64,000 nucleotides of DNA from an uncultured Sutterella sp. (GTDB lineage: Bacteria; Pseudomonadota; Gammaproteobacteria; Burkholderiales; Burkholderiaceae_F): contig UQTE01000001.1 of the NCBI GenBank assembly GCA_900543805.1, positions 254,600 to 318,599 of the forward strand, read 5' to 3'. Both the position numbers and the translations under genes were made by a program. The first letter of the stretch is position 1, and each line of letters starts with the position of its first letter. The notes beneath the pieces were generated by a model. That model was not told the origin of the DNA. It made no database searches and saw nothing but the letters and a program-made list of their open reading frames with translations. Positions 35,242-44,336 of the stretch are shown in pieces.

Positions 35242-36993
35242 ATGAAGCACATTCCGATTCTCAGCAATCCTTACATGATGCGGTTGTTCCGCTACCTGCC
35301 GCCCTACAAGTGGCTCATCATCGGAGCAGCGGCTGCCATGGTGGTGGGAGGGGGCGCTTCGTCCCTGATTGCTCTGGTGTTGGGAAAACTTACCGACATG
35401 GGTTTTTACGACAAGGATCCCTCGGTGATTTACTGGGCCCCCATCGCCCTCATCGGCATTTCCATCATTCACGGCGGCTCGCAGTATTTGAGCCAGTTTT
35501 TGCTCGTCCGGGTTTCGCAGAGTGTGTTGGTCCAGGTTCGAACGTTGATGTTCGATCGGGTTCTGCATTGGGACAACCGCCTCATTCAAGAAAACAAATG
35601 CGCGCGCATTCAGGCGAAGTTCATCAACGAGGCGTCTACCGCTCTGGGCGGAGCCGCCTCCATCATGACGACGATCGTTCGCGACAGCCTGCAGATCGTT
35701 TGTCTCGTTTGCGTGCTCATCTACCACAACTGGCGCTTGACGCTCCTCACCTTTGTGGTGGCGCCGCTTTTGGCCATTCTCCTGCGCTGGGTGAATAAGC
35801 GCGTCAAGCGCTTTACCACGCAGACGCAGAACGTCTTCGGGCAGCTCATCGGGACGCTTCAGGAGTCCTATGAAGGACAGCGTGTCGTCAAAATATACGA
35901 CGGGTACGAATATGAAACGAAACGCTTCTTCAAGGTGAACAACACCCTGAAGGATCTCTCTTTGCGCACGCAACGCGTAAAGGCGGCGGCGACCCCTCTC
36001 ACGCAGCTGATTTCCATGTCTGCCGTGTCGGTCGTGGTCGTCGTGGCGCTTTTGCAGGCGCAGTCGGGATCTTTGACGATGGGGGAATTCACGACCTTCC
36101 TCTCGGCCATGCTTCTTCTCATGCCGCCGATTCGTCATCTTTCCACTTTGAACGGGTCGACCGCCGCGATGACGGCAGCAGCCGAGAGTCTTTTCCAGAC
36201 GATTGACGCGGAACCGGAAAAAGATCCCGGTACGCGCGAATTGGTGAACTATCAGGGCGCGGTTCGGTTTGAAAACGTGGGTTTTACGTATCCGGGACAG
36301 GAAAAACCGGCCGTGGAGAACTTCACGCTTGATGTGAAGCCCGGGGAAATGATTGCGTTCGTGGGGAGTTCCGGCTCAGGGAAGTCCACGCTCATCAACA
36401 TGATTCCGCGCTTCTGGGCTCCGACACAGGGAGAAATCTATTTTGACAGCGTTCCTCAGAGTGAACTGACGCTTGTGTCCTTGCGCTCTCAGATCGCGTT
36501 GGTGAGCCAGGAAGTCGTCATCTTCGACGACACGATCGCTGGGAACATTGCCTACGGTTGCAGAGACAAGGTGACGCGCGAACAAATCGAACGTGCGGCG
36601 GAAGCTGCGGCTCTGACCGATTGGCTCGCCACGCTGCCCGACGGCTTGGACACTCAGGTCGGCAACGCCGGCAACCGTCTGAGCGGAGGGCAACGTCAGC
36701 GTATTTCCATTGCTCGCGCGTTCCTTAAGGACGCCAAGATTCTGCTTCTTGATGAAGCGACGAGCGCTCTGGATGCGGAAAGCGAACGCTACATTCAGGA
36801 ATCTCTTAAATCTCTCATGCAGGGCCGCACCTCCTTTGTCGTGGCGCACCGCCTTTCTACGATTCGGGATGCCGACCGCATTATCGTGATGAATCAGGGG
36901 AAAGTTACGGAGACGGGGACGCACGAGGAACTGTTGGCTCAGGACGGTGAATATGCGCACCTGTGTCACCTGCAGCGTTTGACGCATTCCTGA
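35242..36993 (+). CDS. msbA: Lipid A export ABC transporter MsbA
   Basis: MsbA flips core-lipid A across the inner membrane. The 583-residue half-transporter has six membrane helices in the first 320 residues and a C-terminal ATPase with Walker A VGSSGSGKSTLIN, Q-loop ALVSQEVVIFDDTIAGNI, signature NRLSGGQRQRISIARAF, Walker B ILLLDEATSALD and switch VVAHRLSTI. Other ABCB-type exporters look alike, but position beside waaG and waaP supports MsbA. No lpxK is adjacent. waaG starts 41 bases after the stop. All catalytic motifs are intact. Confidence 0.9.
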   Translation: MKHIPILSNPYMMRLFRYLPPYKWLIIGAAAAMVVGGGASSLIALVLGKLTDMGFYDKDPSVIYWAPIALIGISIIHGGSQYLSQFLLVRVSQSVLVQVRTLMFDRVLHWDNRLIQENKCARIQAKFINEASTALGGAASIMTTIVRDSLQIVCLVCVLIYHNWRLTLLTFVVAPLLAILLRWVNKRVKRFTTQTQNVFGQLIGTLQESYEGQRVVKIYDGYEYETKRFFKVNNTLKDLSLRTQRVKAAATPLTQLISMSAVSVVVVVALLQAQSGSLTMGEFTTFLSAMLLLMPPIRHLSTLNGSTAAMTAAAESLFQTIDAEPEKDPGTRELVNYQGAVRFENVGFTYPGQEKPAVENFTLDVKPGEMIAFVGSSGSGKSTLINMIPRFWAPTQGEIYFDSVPQSELTLVSLRSQIALVSQEVVIFDDTIAGNIAYGCRDKVTREQIERAAEAAALTDWLATLPDGLDTQVGNAGNRLSGGQRQRISIARAFLKDAKILLLDEATSALDAESERYIQESLKSLMQGRTSFVVAHRLSTIRDADRIIVMNQGKVTETGTHEELLAQDGEYAHLCHLQRLTHS

Positions 36994-37034
36994 GTGCGAG
37001 ACATCGGAGACGACGCATCATTCGGCAGAACAAA

Positions 37035-38114
37035 ATGAAGATCGGTTTGTTTTTGCATCGCTATTTCCCGTTCGGCGGCCAACAGAGGGATTTTCTGGGG
37101 GTGGCGCAGGCGCTGATAGACTGCGGCCATGTTCCTGAAATCTTTGTGATGGAGAAGACCGATCCGATTCCTTTGCCCTACGATGTTCCGGTGCATCGCA
37201 TTCGTTGCAATGCCTGGACCAACGCCGGACAAGCGAAGGACTTCTCCCGAAGGGCGTCGTCTTTGGCCGATCGATTGGGAGTGAATGTTCGGCTGGGTTT
37301 TGTGAAGATGCAGGGACTCGACTATTACTTCTGCGCGGATCCTTGCCTCAAGGCCAAGATCTCGTCTTGGAAGGCCCTCCTTCCTCGTTATCACACCTAT
37401 CTTCAGTTGGAAGCATCGACCTTTCAGCGTGATGGAACGACCCGTTATTTTGCGTTGGCCGACGAGCAGGTGGAGGCCTACGCGAAGTGTTATGAAATTG
37501 ACCGACAACGTTTTGAAGTGTTGCTTCCCAACCTGCATTCGTCACTGCAAAACGGATCTTCTGGACGGGATCCCGGAATAAGGGTTCTTTTTATCGGATC
37601 CGATTTCCGAAGAAAAGGGTTGGATCGCCTTTTGGCGGCCTGCGCTTCGGTCGATGTCCGTCAATGCGAGATGCAACCCGAAATCATCATCGTGGGCAAG
37701 GGCGAAGTACCGTTGGAACTTCGCCAACGTTGCGAAAAATCCGGGTGGAAGATTTGTGCCGTGGGACCCCAGTTGGATGTCCGTCCGTTTTATGCGACAA
37801 GCAGAGTTTTGATTCATCCGGCCCGATCGGAGCCGGGCGGTTTGGTGTTGCTTGAAGCTATGTCGCAGGGACTTCCCGTCATTGCCACGGATGTGTGCGG
37901 CTATGCTCGTTTCGTCCGAGAGGGAAATGCCGGTTGGGTTCTCCCTGAAACTTCGGTTGAAGAGTCTTTGCCGAAAGTGCTTCAGGAAATCCTTTCGTTG
38001 CCCGCCATGCTGACGCAAAAAGGAACGAAGGCACTCTCGTATGTGCATGCCAAGGATTTTTTTAGCTCTCACCGCCACATTGCGAAAACGTTGTTGCAGG
38101 GGCCTCTCTCATGA
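37035..38114 (+). CDS. waaG: LPS core glucosyltransferase WaaG-like (GT4)
   Basis: WaaG adds the first outer-core glucose to heptose of the LPS core. The 359-residue protein begins KIGLFLHRYFPFGGQQRDFL, very like E. coli WaaG. It also has VNVRLGFVKMQGLDYYFCAD, LFIGSDFRRKGLDRLLAAC and the GT4 EX7E motif in ARSEPGGLVLLEAMSQGLPV. The ATG at 37035 is preferred over earlier codons inside the msbA tail. It overlaps waaP by four bases (ATGA), as expected for the core operon. The sugar transferred is inferred from family likeness. Confidence 0.9.
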   Translation: MKIGLFLHRYFPFGGQQRDFLGVAQALIDCGHVPEIFVMEKTDPIPLPYDVPVHRIRCNAWTNAGQAKDFSRRASSLADRLGVNVRLGFVKMQGLDYYFCADPCLKAKISSWKALLPRYHTYLQLEASTFQRDGTTRYFALADEQVEAYAKCYEIDRQRFEVLLPNLHSSLQNGSSGRDPGIRVLFIGSDFRRKGLDRLLAACASVDVRQCEMQPEIIIVGKGEVPLELRQRCEKSGWKICAVGPQLDVRPFYATSRVLIHPARSEPGGLVLLEAMSQGLPVIATDVCGYARFVREGNAGWVLPETSVEESLPKVLQEILSLPAMLTQKGTKALSYVHAKDFFSSHRHIAKTLLQGPLS

Positions 38115-38881
38115 AATTGATTTTGAAAAAACCGTTTGACCAATGGGGACAGCGGGCATTTGAAAAAGTGCGCTCCCTGCAGGGAACCGTTGCGCGTTCC
38201 CTGGAGACGAGAAAGACCCTTCGCTTCGAAATGGAGGGGGGCGCGTATTACGCCAAATATCACAAAGGCGGAAGCGTCGGAGAGTTGCTCAAGAATCTTT
38301 TGAGTCTTCGAATGCCCGTGTTCAGCGCCAAAAACGAGTGGAAGGCGATCGAGCATCTTCACCGTCACGGCGTGGACACCATGACGGCCGTTGCCTACGG
38401 GTACCGCGGTGTGGCGCCTTTGTGGACGGAATCGTTTTTGATCACCGAAGAACTCAAGAACTGCATCAGCCTCGAAGACGTATTGCAGAAGGGCGTTTGG
38501 GAGACACTGACCGTAGGCGAGCGCAGAGACCTTGTGCGACTGCTCGCCGAAACTGTGAAAAGGATGCACGAGTCCGGGGTGAATCACCGCGACTGTTATC
38601 TCTGCCACTTCCTCTGGAACCGCGAAGAGAACAGACTCTACATCATCGATCTGCATCGTTCCCAGATTCGGACAAGCGTCCCCCATCGATGGCTCTTGAA
38701 GGACATTGCATCGCTCTTTTTCTCATCCTTGTCGCAAGACGTTCCTGCCACGTACTTTGCGCGCTTTGCAAAAATCTATGGTCAGGATAAATTGAAGGAT
38801 CTGCTTCCGTCGATATCTAAGAAGGTGGGAAAAATTCAACGTCACAACCGGAGCTTGAAGGAAAAACGAGGGTTCTTGTAA
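38111..38881 (+). CDS. waaP: LPS core heptose kinase WaaP (RfaP)
   Basis: WaaP phosphorylates heptose I of the LPS inner core, a modification important for outer-membrane stability. The 256-residue protein has the kinase-like fold: YYAKYHKGGSVGELLKNLLS (ATP-binding Lys), SAKNEWKAIEHLHRHGVDTM, SFLITEELKNCISLEDVL, the catalytic GVNHRDCYLCHFLW and IIDLHRSQIR. These blocks are characteristic of WaaP. Its start overlaps waaG. No terminator was spotted before sdaA, which starts 85 bases later and has no link to LPS. Confidence 0.93.
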   Translation: MKLILKKPFDQWGQRAFEKVRSLQGTVARSLETRKTLRFEMEGGAYYAKYHKGGSVGELLKNLLSLRMPVFSAKNEWKAIEHLHRHGVDTMTAVAYGYRGVAPLWTESFLITEELKNCISLEDVLQKGVWETLTVGERRDLVRLLAETVKRMHESGVNHRDCYLCHFLWNREENRLYIIDLHRSQIRTSVPHRWLLKDIASLFFSSLSQDVPATYFARFAKIYGQDKLKDLLPSISKKVGKIQRHNRSLKEKRGFL

Positions 38882-38966
38882 CGTTGAACACATATCAGCG
38901 GATACGGCTGACCAAAGGTATTGCTAAGCGAACTGGATTTTTGGAACACTTCTTGTTTGAACGAAA

Positions 38967-40352
38967 ATGATCAGCGTACTTTCGATTTTTCGAGTGGGAC
39001 TAGGACCGTCTTCGTCCCATACCGTCGGTCCCATGCGCGCCGGTTTGGACTTTGTGAAGCAACTTGCGAAAAAAGGGTTGCTTCGTCGTGTGACCCGTGT
39101 TTCTGTTCATCTAATGGGGAGTCTCGCCGCAACCGGGAAAGGCCACGGGACCGATTCCGCTTGTCAGCTCGGATTGATGGGGTTGCCTCCGGAAACGACA
39201 AGTCCGGATCTGGCGGAAACCTCTCTGAAGCAGGTGAAGGAAGATTTGCGGTTGATTCTCAACGGCGAGCTCTCCATTTCGTTTGATCCGGAGCGGGACA
39301 TTTCTTTTGCCGCCGATGAGGTCGCTTCCTTCCACACGAATGCCGTGGATTTTGTTGCTTACGATGGAAACGAGCTCCTCTACAAGAGACGTTTCTATTC
39401 CGTCGGCGGGGGCTTTGTGGTCGCGGGTCAGGAGCAACATCCCGAATTGCCGGAGGTCGTGGAAAAGAACTCGAAATCTCCGTTGGGAGAGGTGCCCTAT
39501 CCGTACAAGACGGCACGAGATTTGATTGGATTTGCCCAAACGACTCAAAAGTCCATTGCGGACGTCGTGATGGCCAATGAGTCCGTCTTTCAGGCTAAAG
39601 AGTTGGTTAATGAAAAATTGGATGCAATCTGGGAGGTGATGCATGCTTCACTCGAAAGAGGCTTGCAGCAAATCGAACCTCTTCCCGGACCTCTGAATGT
39701 GGCTCGACGTGCCAAACGTCTTGCGGATGAATTGCGTCGTGCAACCGACAACGATCATTTGGCGGTTCTGGATTGGGTGACTGCGTACGCGATGGCGGTG
39801 AGTGAAGAAAACGCCGCAGGAGGACGCGTGGTGACTGCTCCTACAAATGGGGCGGCAGGCGTTATTCCTGCGGTCATTCAATATTACCTGAAGCATTTGC
39901 CTGATGCCGATCCGCTCAAGGTGCGGGAGTTCTTGTTGACCGCTGGAGCCGTCGGTATTCTCTACAAGGAAAATGCCTCCATCTCCGGTGCGGAAGTTGG
40001 CTGTCAGGGAGAAGTGGGGGTTGCCTGTTCCATGGCTGCCGCCGGGTTGACTGCCATCATGGGAGGAACCGTCCAACAAGTCGAAAATGCTGCTGAAATC
40101 GCGATGGAGCACAACTTGGGGCTCACCTGTGACCCAGTCGCGGGTCAAGTACAGATCCCCTGCATCGAACGAAATGCGATCGCTGCGGTGAAGGCGATCT
40201 GTGCCGCCCGCATGGCGCTTCGTGGAAATGGCTCGCATTACATCAGCTTGGATCAAGTAATTCGGACGATGTATGAAACTGGAAAAGATATGCAGAGTAA
40301 ATACAAAGAAACAAGCCAAGGAGGACTGGCCGTTTGTATTGTTGAGTGCTAA
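38967..40352 (+). CDS. sdaA: L-serine ammonia-lyase (single-chain, 4Fe-4S)
   Basis: The 461-residue enzyme deaminates L-serine to pyruvate and ammonia using a [4Fe-4S] cluster. It fuses the beta and alpha domains, as in E. coli SdaA. Visible are the [20 protein letters not shown] start, [15 protein letters not shown] and [17 protein letters not shown]. The cluster Cys lie at positions 346, 388 and 399 ([24 protein letters not shown]), matching the family spacing. Composition drifts to lower GC than the upstream LPS genes. A GT8 glycosyltransferase gene follows after 14 bases. Confidence 0.95.
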   Translation: MISVLSIFRVGLGPSSSHTVGPMRAGLDFVKQLAKKGLLRRVTRVSVHLMGSLAATGKGHGTDSACQLGLMGLPPETTSPDLAETSLKQVKEDLRLILNGELSISFDPERDISFAADEVASFHTNAVDFVAYDGNELLYKRRFYSVGGGFVVAGQEQHPELPEVVEKNSKSPLGEVPYPYKTARDLIGFAQTTQKSIADVVMANESVFQAKELVNEKLDAIWEVMHASLERGLQQIEPLPGPLNVARRAKRLADELRRATDNDHLAVLDWVTAYAMAVSEENAAGGRVVTAPTNGAAGVIPAVIQYYLKHLPDADPLKVREFLLTAGAVGILYKENASISGAEVGCQGEVGVACSMAAAGLTAIMGGTVQQVENAAEIAMEHNLGLTCDPVAGQVQIPCIERNAIAAVKAICAARMALRGNGSHYISLDQVIRTMYETGKDMQSKYKETSQGGLAVCIVEC

Positions 40353-40366
40353 CAGATGGAGGATGT

Positions 40367-41302
40367 ATGGATCCGATCAAGGTTGTCTTTGCTTTCGATG
40401 AAAATTATGTGACTCAGGGGTTGGTGTCTGCGCTTAGTTTGTTGGATTCTTCGCGTGAGAGAGAGGAAGACGGTAAATATGAAATTTATTTTTTGATGGA
40501 TGGGCCGATTGATTCTGTGGTTGAGGATGAGTTTTCGAGGTATTTGTCTTCTTATGAGAATTTGGTTCGTTTTAAGTTTGTTGCTTCAGATGGTTTTTGT
40601 GCGGGAGGTTACGATAGCAGGCATGTAACTCGAAGCACTTTCCTTAGGTTGGAACTGCCAGAGTTATTTGGTTGCGATAAAATTATATATTCGGATGTGG
40701 ATGTTTTGTATCTTTCTGGATTGAGCGAACTGTGGCTGACGAATCTTGAGGAAAACTTTTTGGCGGCTGTTGTGGATGTTGGGTTTAATCGTAGGGCGGT
40801 TTTTGAGAAGAAAAGAAAAGAGTTGCCGTATTGGGATCGGTATTTTGCTAAACGCAGAGGGAGTTACTTTCAAGCTGGCTTAATGTTGATGAACTTAAAG
40901 AAAATGAGGGAGGAAAACATGGTCGATCGATGGCGGGAGATGTCAAACGAACGTTTTGAATACCAAGATATGGATATAATAAACATCACTTGCTATCCTT
41001 TGATAAAGAAAATAAGTACAAAATATAGTGTGATACCAGGTTATTTTAAGAGAGGGCGTTATAATGATGGAGTTGCTGAGGGTTTTTTGACTATTCAGGA
41101 AGTTGAAGAGGCTCGCAGAACTCCTGTGCTGATTCATTATGCTGGAGCACGGAAGCCTTGGAATTATCCTCCTGCTCTTGGTAATTATGAGTATTGGCGT
41201 TTTTTGAAGAAATTTCCTGCTCTTGAGGAGAAGATGTTGGGTAAGTATAATTGGTCCTGGTTTGGTCGAATTAGAAAGAGGTTTGTTTCTCCGTTGTTTT
41301 GA
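40367..41302 (+). CDS. Glycosyltransferase family 8 (AT-rich)
   Basis: The 311-residue protein matches GT8 enzymes, which transfer galactose or glucose in LPS cores. It has the N-terminal IKVVFAFDENYVTQGLVSAL, TRSTFLRLELPELFG, the DxD motif in IIYSDVDVLYLSGLSELW, SYFQAGLMLMNLKKMRE and a C-terminal PVLIHYAGARKPWNY. GGAGG lies four bases before the ATG at 40367. It is markedly AT-rich, with AAA, TTT and TAT codons abundant, unlike surrounding genes, suggesting acquisition from a lower-GC source. It is inserted between sdaA and rng, with only 12 bases before rng. Confidence 0.88.
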   Translation: MDPIKVVFAFDENYVTQGLVSALSLLDSSREREEDGKYEIYFLMDGPIDSVVEDEFSRYLSSYENLVRFKFVASDGFCAGGYDSRHVTRSTFLRLELPELFGCDKIIYSDVDVLYLSGLSELWLTNLEENFLAAVVDVGFNRRAVFEKKRKELPYWDRYFAKRRGSYFQAGLMLMNLKKMREENMVDRWREMSNERFEYQDMDIINITCYPLIKKISTKYSVIPGYFKRGRYNDGVAEGFLTIQEVEEARRTPVLIHYAGARKPWNYPPALGNYEYWRFLKKFPALEEKMLGKYNWSWFGRIRKRFVSPLF

Positions 41303-41314
41303 TGGTGTTTTTTT

Positions 41315-42772
41315 GTGAATATTATTTTTGTGAATATCACGCCACGTGAATGTCGAGTGGCAGTGTTTTGTGATGGGGAGTTACAAGAAGTATTTGTAGA
41401 ACGTTCTGTCGCTAGAGGGTTGGTGGGAAATGTTTATCTAGGGCGAGTCGTTAGAGTTCTGCCTGGTATGCAAAGTGCTTTCGTGGACATCGGACTCGAG
41501 CGAACCGGCTTTTTGCATGTGGCGGACTTGTTTGAGGCACATACTGAGAACGGTGAAACCAAACCCATCGAACATGTTCTGCATGAAGGCCAGGCTTTAA
41601 TGGTGCAGGTCGCCAAAGATCCGATTGGAACCAAAGGCGCTCGCCTCACTACCACCATTTCGTTGGCCGGCCGTAAGCTCGTCTATTTGCCACGTGATCC
41701 TCACATCGGTGTTTCGCAACGAATCGAAGACGAAGCGATGCGTGAGCACCTCAAAGAGTTGCTCACAAGCATTCGCCCTGAAACGGAAAAGGGTGGCTAC
41801 ATCATCCGCACCAGTGCGGAAGAGGGCGCTACTGCTGAAGAGTTTGAGCAGGACATGGCGTATCTTGGTCGACTCTGGAAAGAGATTCGTGCAAGCCGAG
41901 AAACGAAACCTGCGCCTTCGTTGCTGTACCAGGATCTCTCTCTTGCGCAGAGAGTGCTTCGTGACATGGTCCATCAAACGACCGAAGCGATCGAGATCGA
42001 CGACGAAAAGAGCTATGAGGAACTCGTTGAATTCGCCGAACGTTTCGTTCCGGACGTGCGCGGGCATTTGAAGCTCTACAAGGGAGAGCGTCCGCTCTTT
42101 GAGTTGCACGGGATTGAAGAGGAAATTTCTCGCGCTCTCGAGCGTCGCGTGGATCTGAAAAGTGGGGGATACCTTGTCTTCGATCAGACGGAAGCCATGA
42201 CGACCATCGACGTCAATACTGGGCGATTCGTCGGAAAGCGTGATTTCAGTGACACGGTCTTCAAGACCAATCTGGAAGCTGCGCAGGTCATTGCTCGGCA
42301 GCTCCGCCTTCGCAATCTCGGCGGCATCATCATCATCGATTTCATCGACATGGCTTGCGACGAACATCGTGAAGCCGTATTGGCCGAACTTCGCCGCTCC
42401 ATTGCTTCGGACCGCACTCGCATGACGGTGAGCGACTTCACCGAACTGGGACTTGTCGAAATGACGAGAAAGCGCACCCGTGAATCCCTCGCGCATGTGC
42501 TCTGTGAACCGTGCCCCGTTTGCGGCGGTCGCGGAGAACTCAAGACGGCCCGTACGGTTTGCTACGAAATCATGCGGGAGATCGTGCGTCTTTCCCGTCA
42601 GTATCAGGAAACCAAGGAATTCCGCATCGTGGCGAGCGAGGTGGTGATTGACATGTTGCTTGAAGAAGAGTCCGCCGCCTTGGAACTTCTTCAAAATTGT
42701 GTGCAAAAGCCCGTGCTCTTGGAAGTGGAATCGAGCTATCACCAAGAAGACTACGACGTCGTTCTGGCATAA
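41315..42772 (+). CDS. rng: Ribonuclease G
   Basis: RNase G processes the 5' end of 16S rRNA and decays some mRNAs. The 485-residue protein has the N-terminal IFVNITPRECRVAVF, an S1-type domain (about 35-110, YLGRVVRVLPGMQSAFVDIG), the catalytic region GGYLVFDQTEAMTTIDVNTG with its DNase I-like Asp pair, IIIDFIDMA and the zinc-link CPVCGGRG. The start appears to be a GTG at 41315, and the first roughly 100 bases share the AT-rich composition of the GT8 gene upstream, hinting at a recombination boundary. No clear ribosome site is seen. Confidence 0.93.
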   Translation: MNIIFVNITPRECRVAVFCDGELQEVFVERSVARGLVGNVYLGRVVRVLPGMQSAFVDIGLERTGFLHVADLFEAHTENGETKPIEHVLHEGQALMVQVAKDPIGTKGARLTTTISLAGRKLVYLPRDPHIGVSQRIEDEAMREHLKELLTSIRPETEKGGYIIRTSAEEGATAEEFEQDMAYLGRLWKEIRASRETKPAPSLLYQDLSLAQRVLRDMVHQTTEAIEIDDEKSYEELVEFAERFVPDVRGHLKLYKGERPLFELHGIEEEISRALERRVDLKSGGYLVFDQTEAMTTIDVNTGRFVGKRDFSDTVFKTNLEAAQVIARQLRLRNLGGIIIIDFIDMACDEHREAVLAELRRSIASDRTRMTVSDFTELGLVEMTRKRTRESLAHVLCEPCPVCGGRGELKTARTVCYEIMREIVRLSRQYQETKEFRIVASEVVIDMLLEEESAALELLQNCVQKPVLLEVESSYHQEDYDVVLA

Positions 42773-42786
42773 AAGGAAAAGAACTC

Positions 42787-44271
42787 ATGGAAGAGGCGAA
42801 GCAGACGTTTTATTGGTACGACTTGGAAACCTTCGGACTGGACCGCAGGCGCGACCGTCCTGCGCAATTTGCCGGATGCCGTACCGACGCCGATTTGAAT
42901 TTCTTGGAGGGGGGATCGGGCGAGATGTTGTACATGCGGCCGAGCGAAGACTATCTTCCCTCTCCCGAAAGCGTCTTGCTGACGGGGATCACGCCTCAGG
43001 AATGTGAGGAGCATGGTCTTCCTGAGCATGATTTCGCCCGAGAGGTGTGGAACCGCTTCAATGCCCCGGGAACGATCAGCATCGGCTACAACACGCTTGG
43101 ATTCGATAATGAAGTTTGTCGTTTTCTCTTCTGGCGCAATTTCCAAGATCCTTATGCGCACCAGTGGATGAACGGTTGCGGCATTTGGGATTTGTATCCG
43201 GTGATCGTCGCGTATTGGGCGCTCCGCGGTGACGGGATCGTTTGGCCAGACTGGAAAGACGTAACCGTTTGTCGACCGGAGGAAGAACGCAGTGGCGTTT
43301 GCTTCCGTCTGGAGGAACTCGCCAAGGCTAACGGTATCCTGCACGACCATGCGCATGATGCGCTGAGCGATGTGTTGGCGACCGTGGGTTTGGCGCAGCT
43401 CCTGAAGAAAAAAGCACCGAAGTTTTGGTGCTGGGCTTTGGAAAATCGAACCAAAGCGAAGGTGATAGAAGCTTTGGGAGAAGGACCGGTTGTCTGCGTC
43501 AAGACGATTTTCGGTCAGCAAAGAGGGTATACGGCCATCGTCCAGAAATTGGCGGTCAATCCGCAAAGCCCGAATGAGGTCTGGGTTTGGGATCTTGCGG
43601 AGGATCCTTCAAATCTGCCGAATCTGACGCAGGAGGACTGGCAACGTCTTCTTTTTGCTAAGAAAGACACTCTGCAGGAAGGTGAAAAGCGTCTGCCGAT
43701 ATACCGCATCAACGTCAGCTCTTGTCCCTTTGTCTGTTCCGACTTGAGAGTTCTCTCGAATGAACGGGCTGCAAAGTACGGGATTGATAAGGTCCGTTGC
43801 CTGAGGCACTCCGAGATCCTGCCTGAGGTGATTCCTAAGTTGGGTGGTGCGGTAACGGCGCAATATGAACGCAAAGAAGCTCAGCCTGCGGATGCGGATG
43901 TGGCGCTTTATCAAAAAGGATTTGACTGCACGAGACATGACCGGGATCTGAAGAAGCGGATTGCTTCCTTCTTGGCCTCGGATCTCGGTGCAGAAAATTC
44001 TGCCTTTGATGATGCGGATTTCAACGAGCTCCTCTTCCGTAGCAGAGGCCGAAACGCTCCTGAAAGCCTCAGCGAGGAAGAACGTCGGAGTTGGCGCAAA
44101 CACTGCGCGGAGACTCTGCGGGATGGAAAGGGCGGAGCCCGAACCATTTCCCAGTATTTCGACGAAATCGATCGATTGCAGGAAGAACATCTCGACGATG
44201 AAGCCGTTTGCGAGAAATTGGAACTCCTTTACGAGTGGGGAGAACGACTCGGCGAAAACTTCTCGTCGTAA
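42787..44271 (+). CDS. sbcB: Exodeoxyribonuclease I
   Basis: ExoI degrades single-stranded DNA 3' to 5' in repair and recombination. From the ATG at 42787 the product is 494 residues. It has the DEDDh exonuclease motifs: FYWYDLETFGLDRRRDRPAQ (Asp-x-Glu), GYNTLGFDNEVCRFLFWRNF (Asp) and HDHAHDALSDVLATVGLAQ (His and Asp), then the SH3-like and helical C-terminal parts (RISQYFDEI-type region near the end). AAGG lies about ten bases before the ATG. It follows rng by 14 bases, probably one transcript. Length is slightly above E. coli ExoI. Confidence 0.93.
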   Translation: MEEAKQTFYWYDLETFGLDRRRDRPAQFAGCRTDADLNFLEGGSGEMLYMRPSEDYLPSPESVLLTGITPQECEEHGLPEHDFAREVWNRFNAPGTISIGYNTLGFDNEVCRFLFWRNFQDPYAHQWMNGCGIWDLYPVIVAYWALRGDGIVWPDWKDVTVCRPEEERSGVCFRLEELAKANGILHDHAHDALSDVLATVGLAQLLKKKAPKFWCWALENRTKAKVIEALGEGPVVCVKTIFGQQRGYTAIVQKLAVNPQSPNEVWVWDLAEDPSNLPNLTQEDWQRLLFAKKDTLQEGEKRLPIYRINVSSCPFVCSDLRVLSNERAAKYGIDKVRCLRHSEILPEVIPKLGGAVTAQYERKEAQPADADVALYQKGFDCTRHDRDLKKRIASFLASDLGAENSAFDDADFNELLFRSRGRNAPESLSEEERRSWRKHCAETLRDGKGGARTISQYFDEIDRLQEEHLDDEAVCEKLELLYEWGERLGENFSS

Positions 44272-44336
44272 TTGCACCGCGCCGGCGCTAGACTTAGAAC
44301 CACAGAATTCTCTCAAGAACCGAATGTGAGGCATTT

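Noticed and set aside
35140..36138. N-terminal extension of the heptosyltransferase-like gene
   Set aside because: The extra residues are antisense to msbA. The GT9 N-terminal motif begins right at the ATG at 35139.
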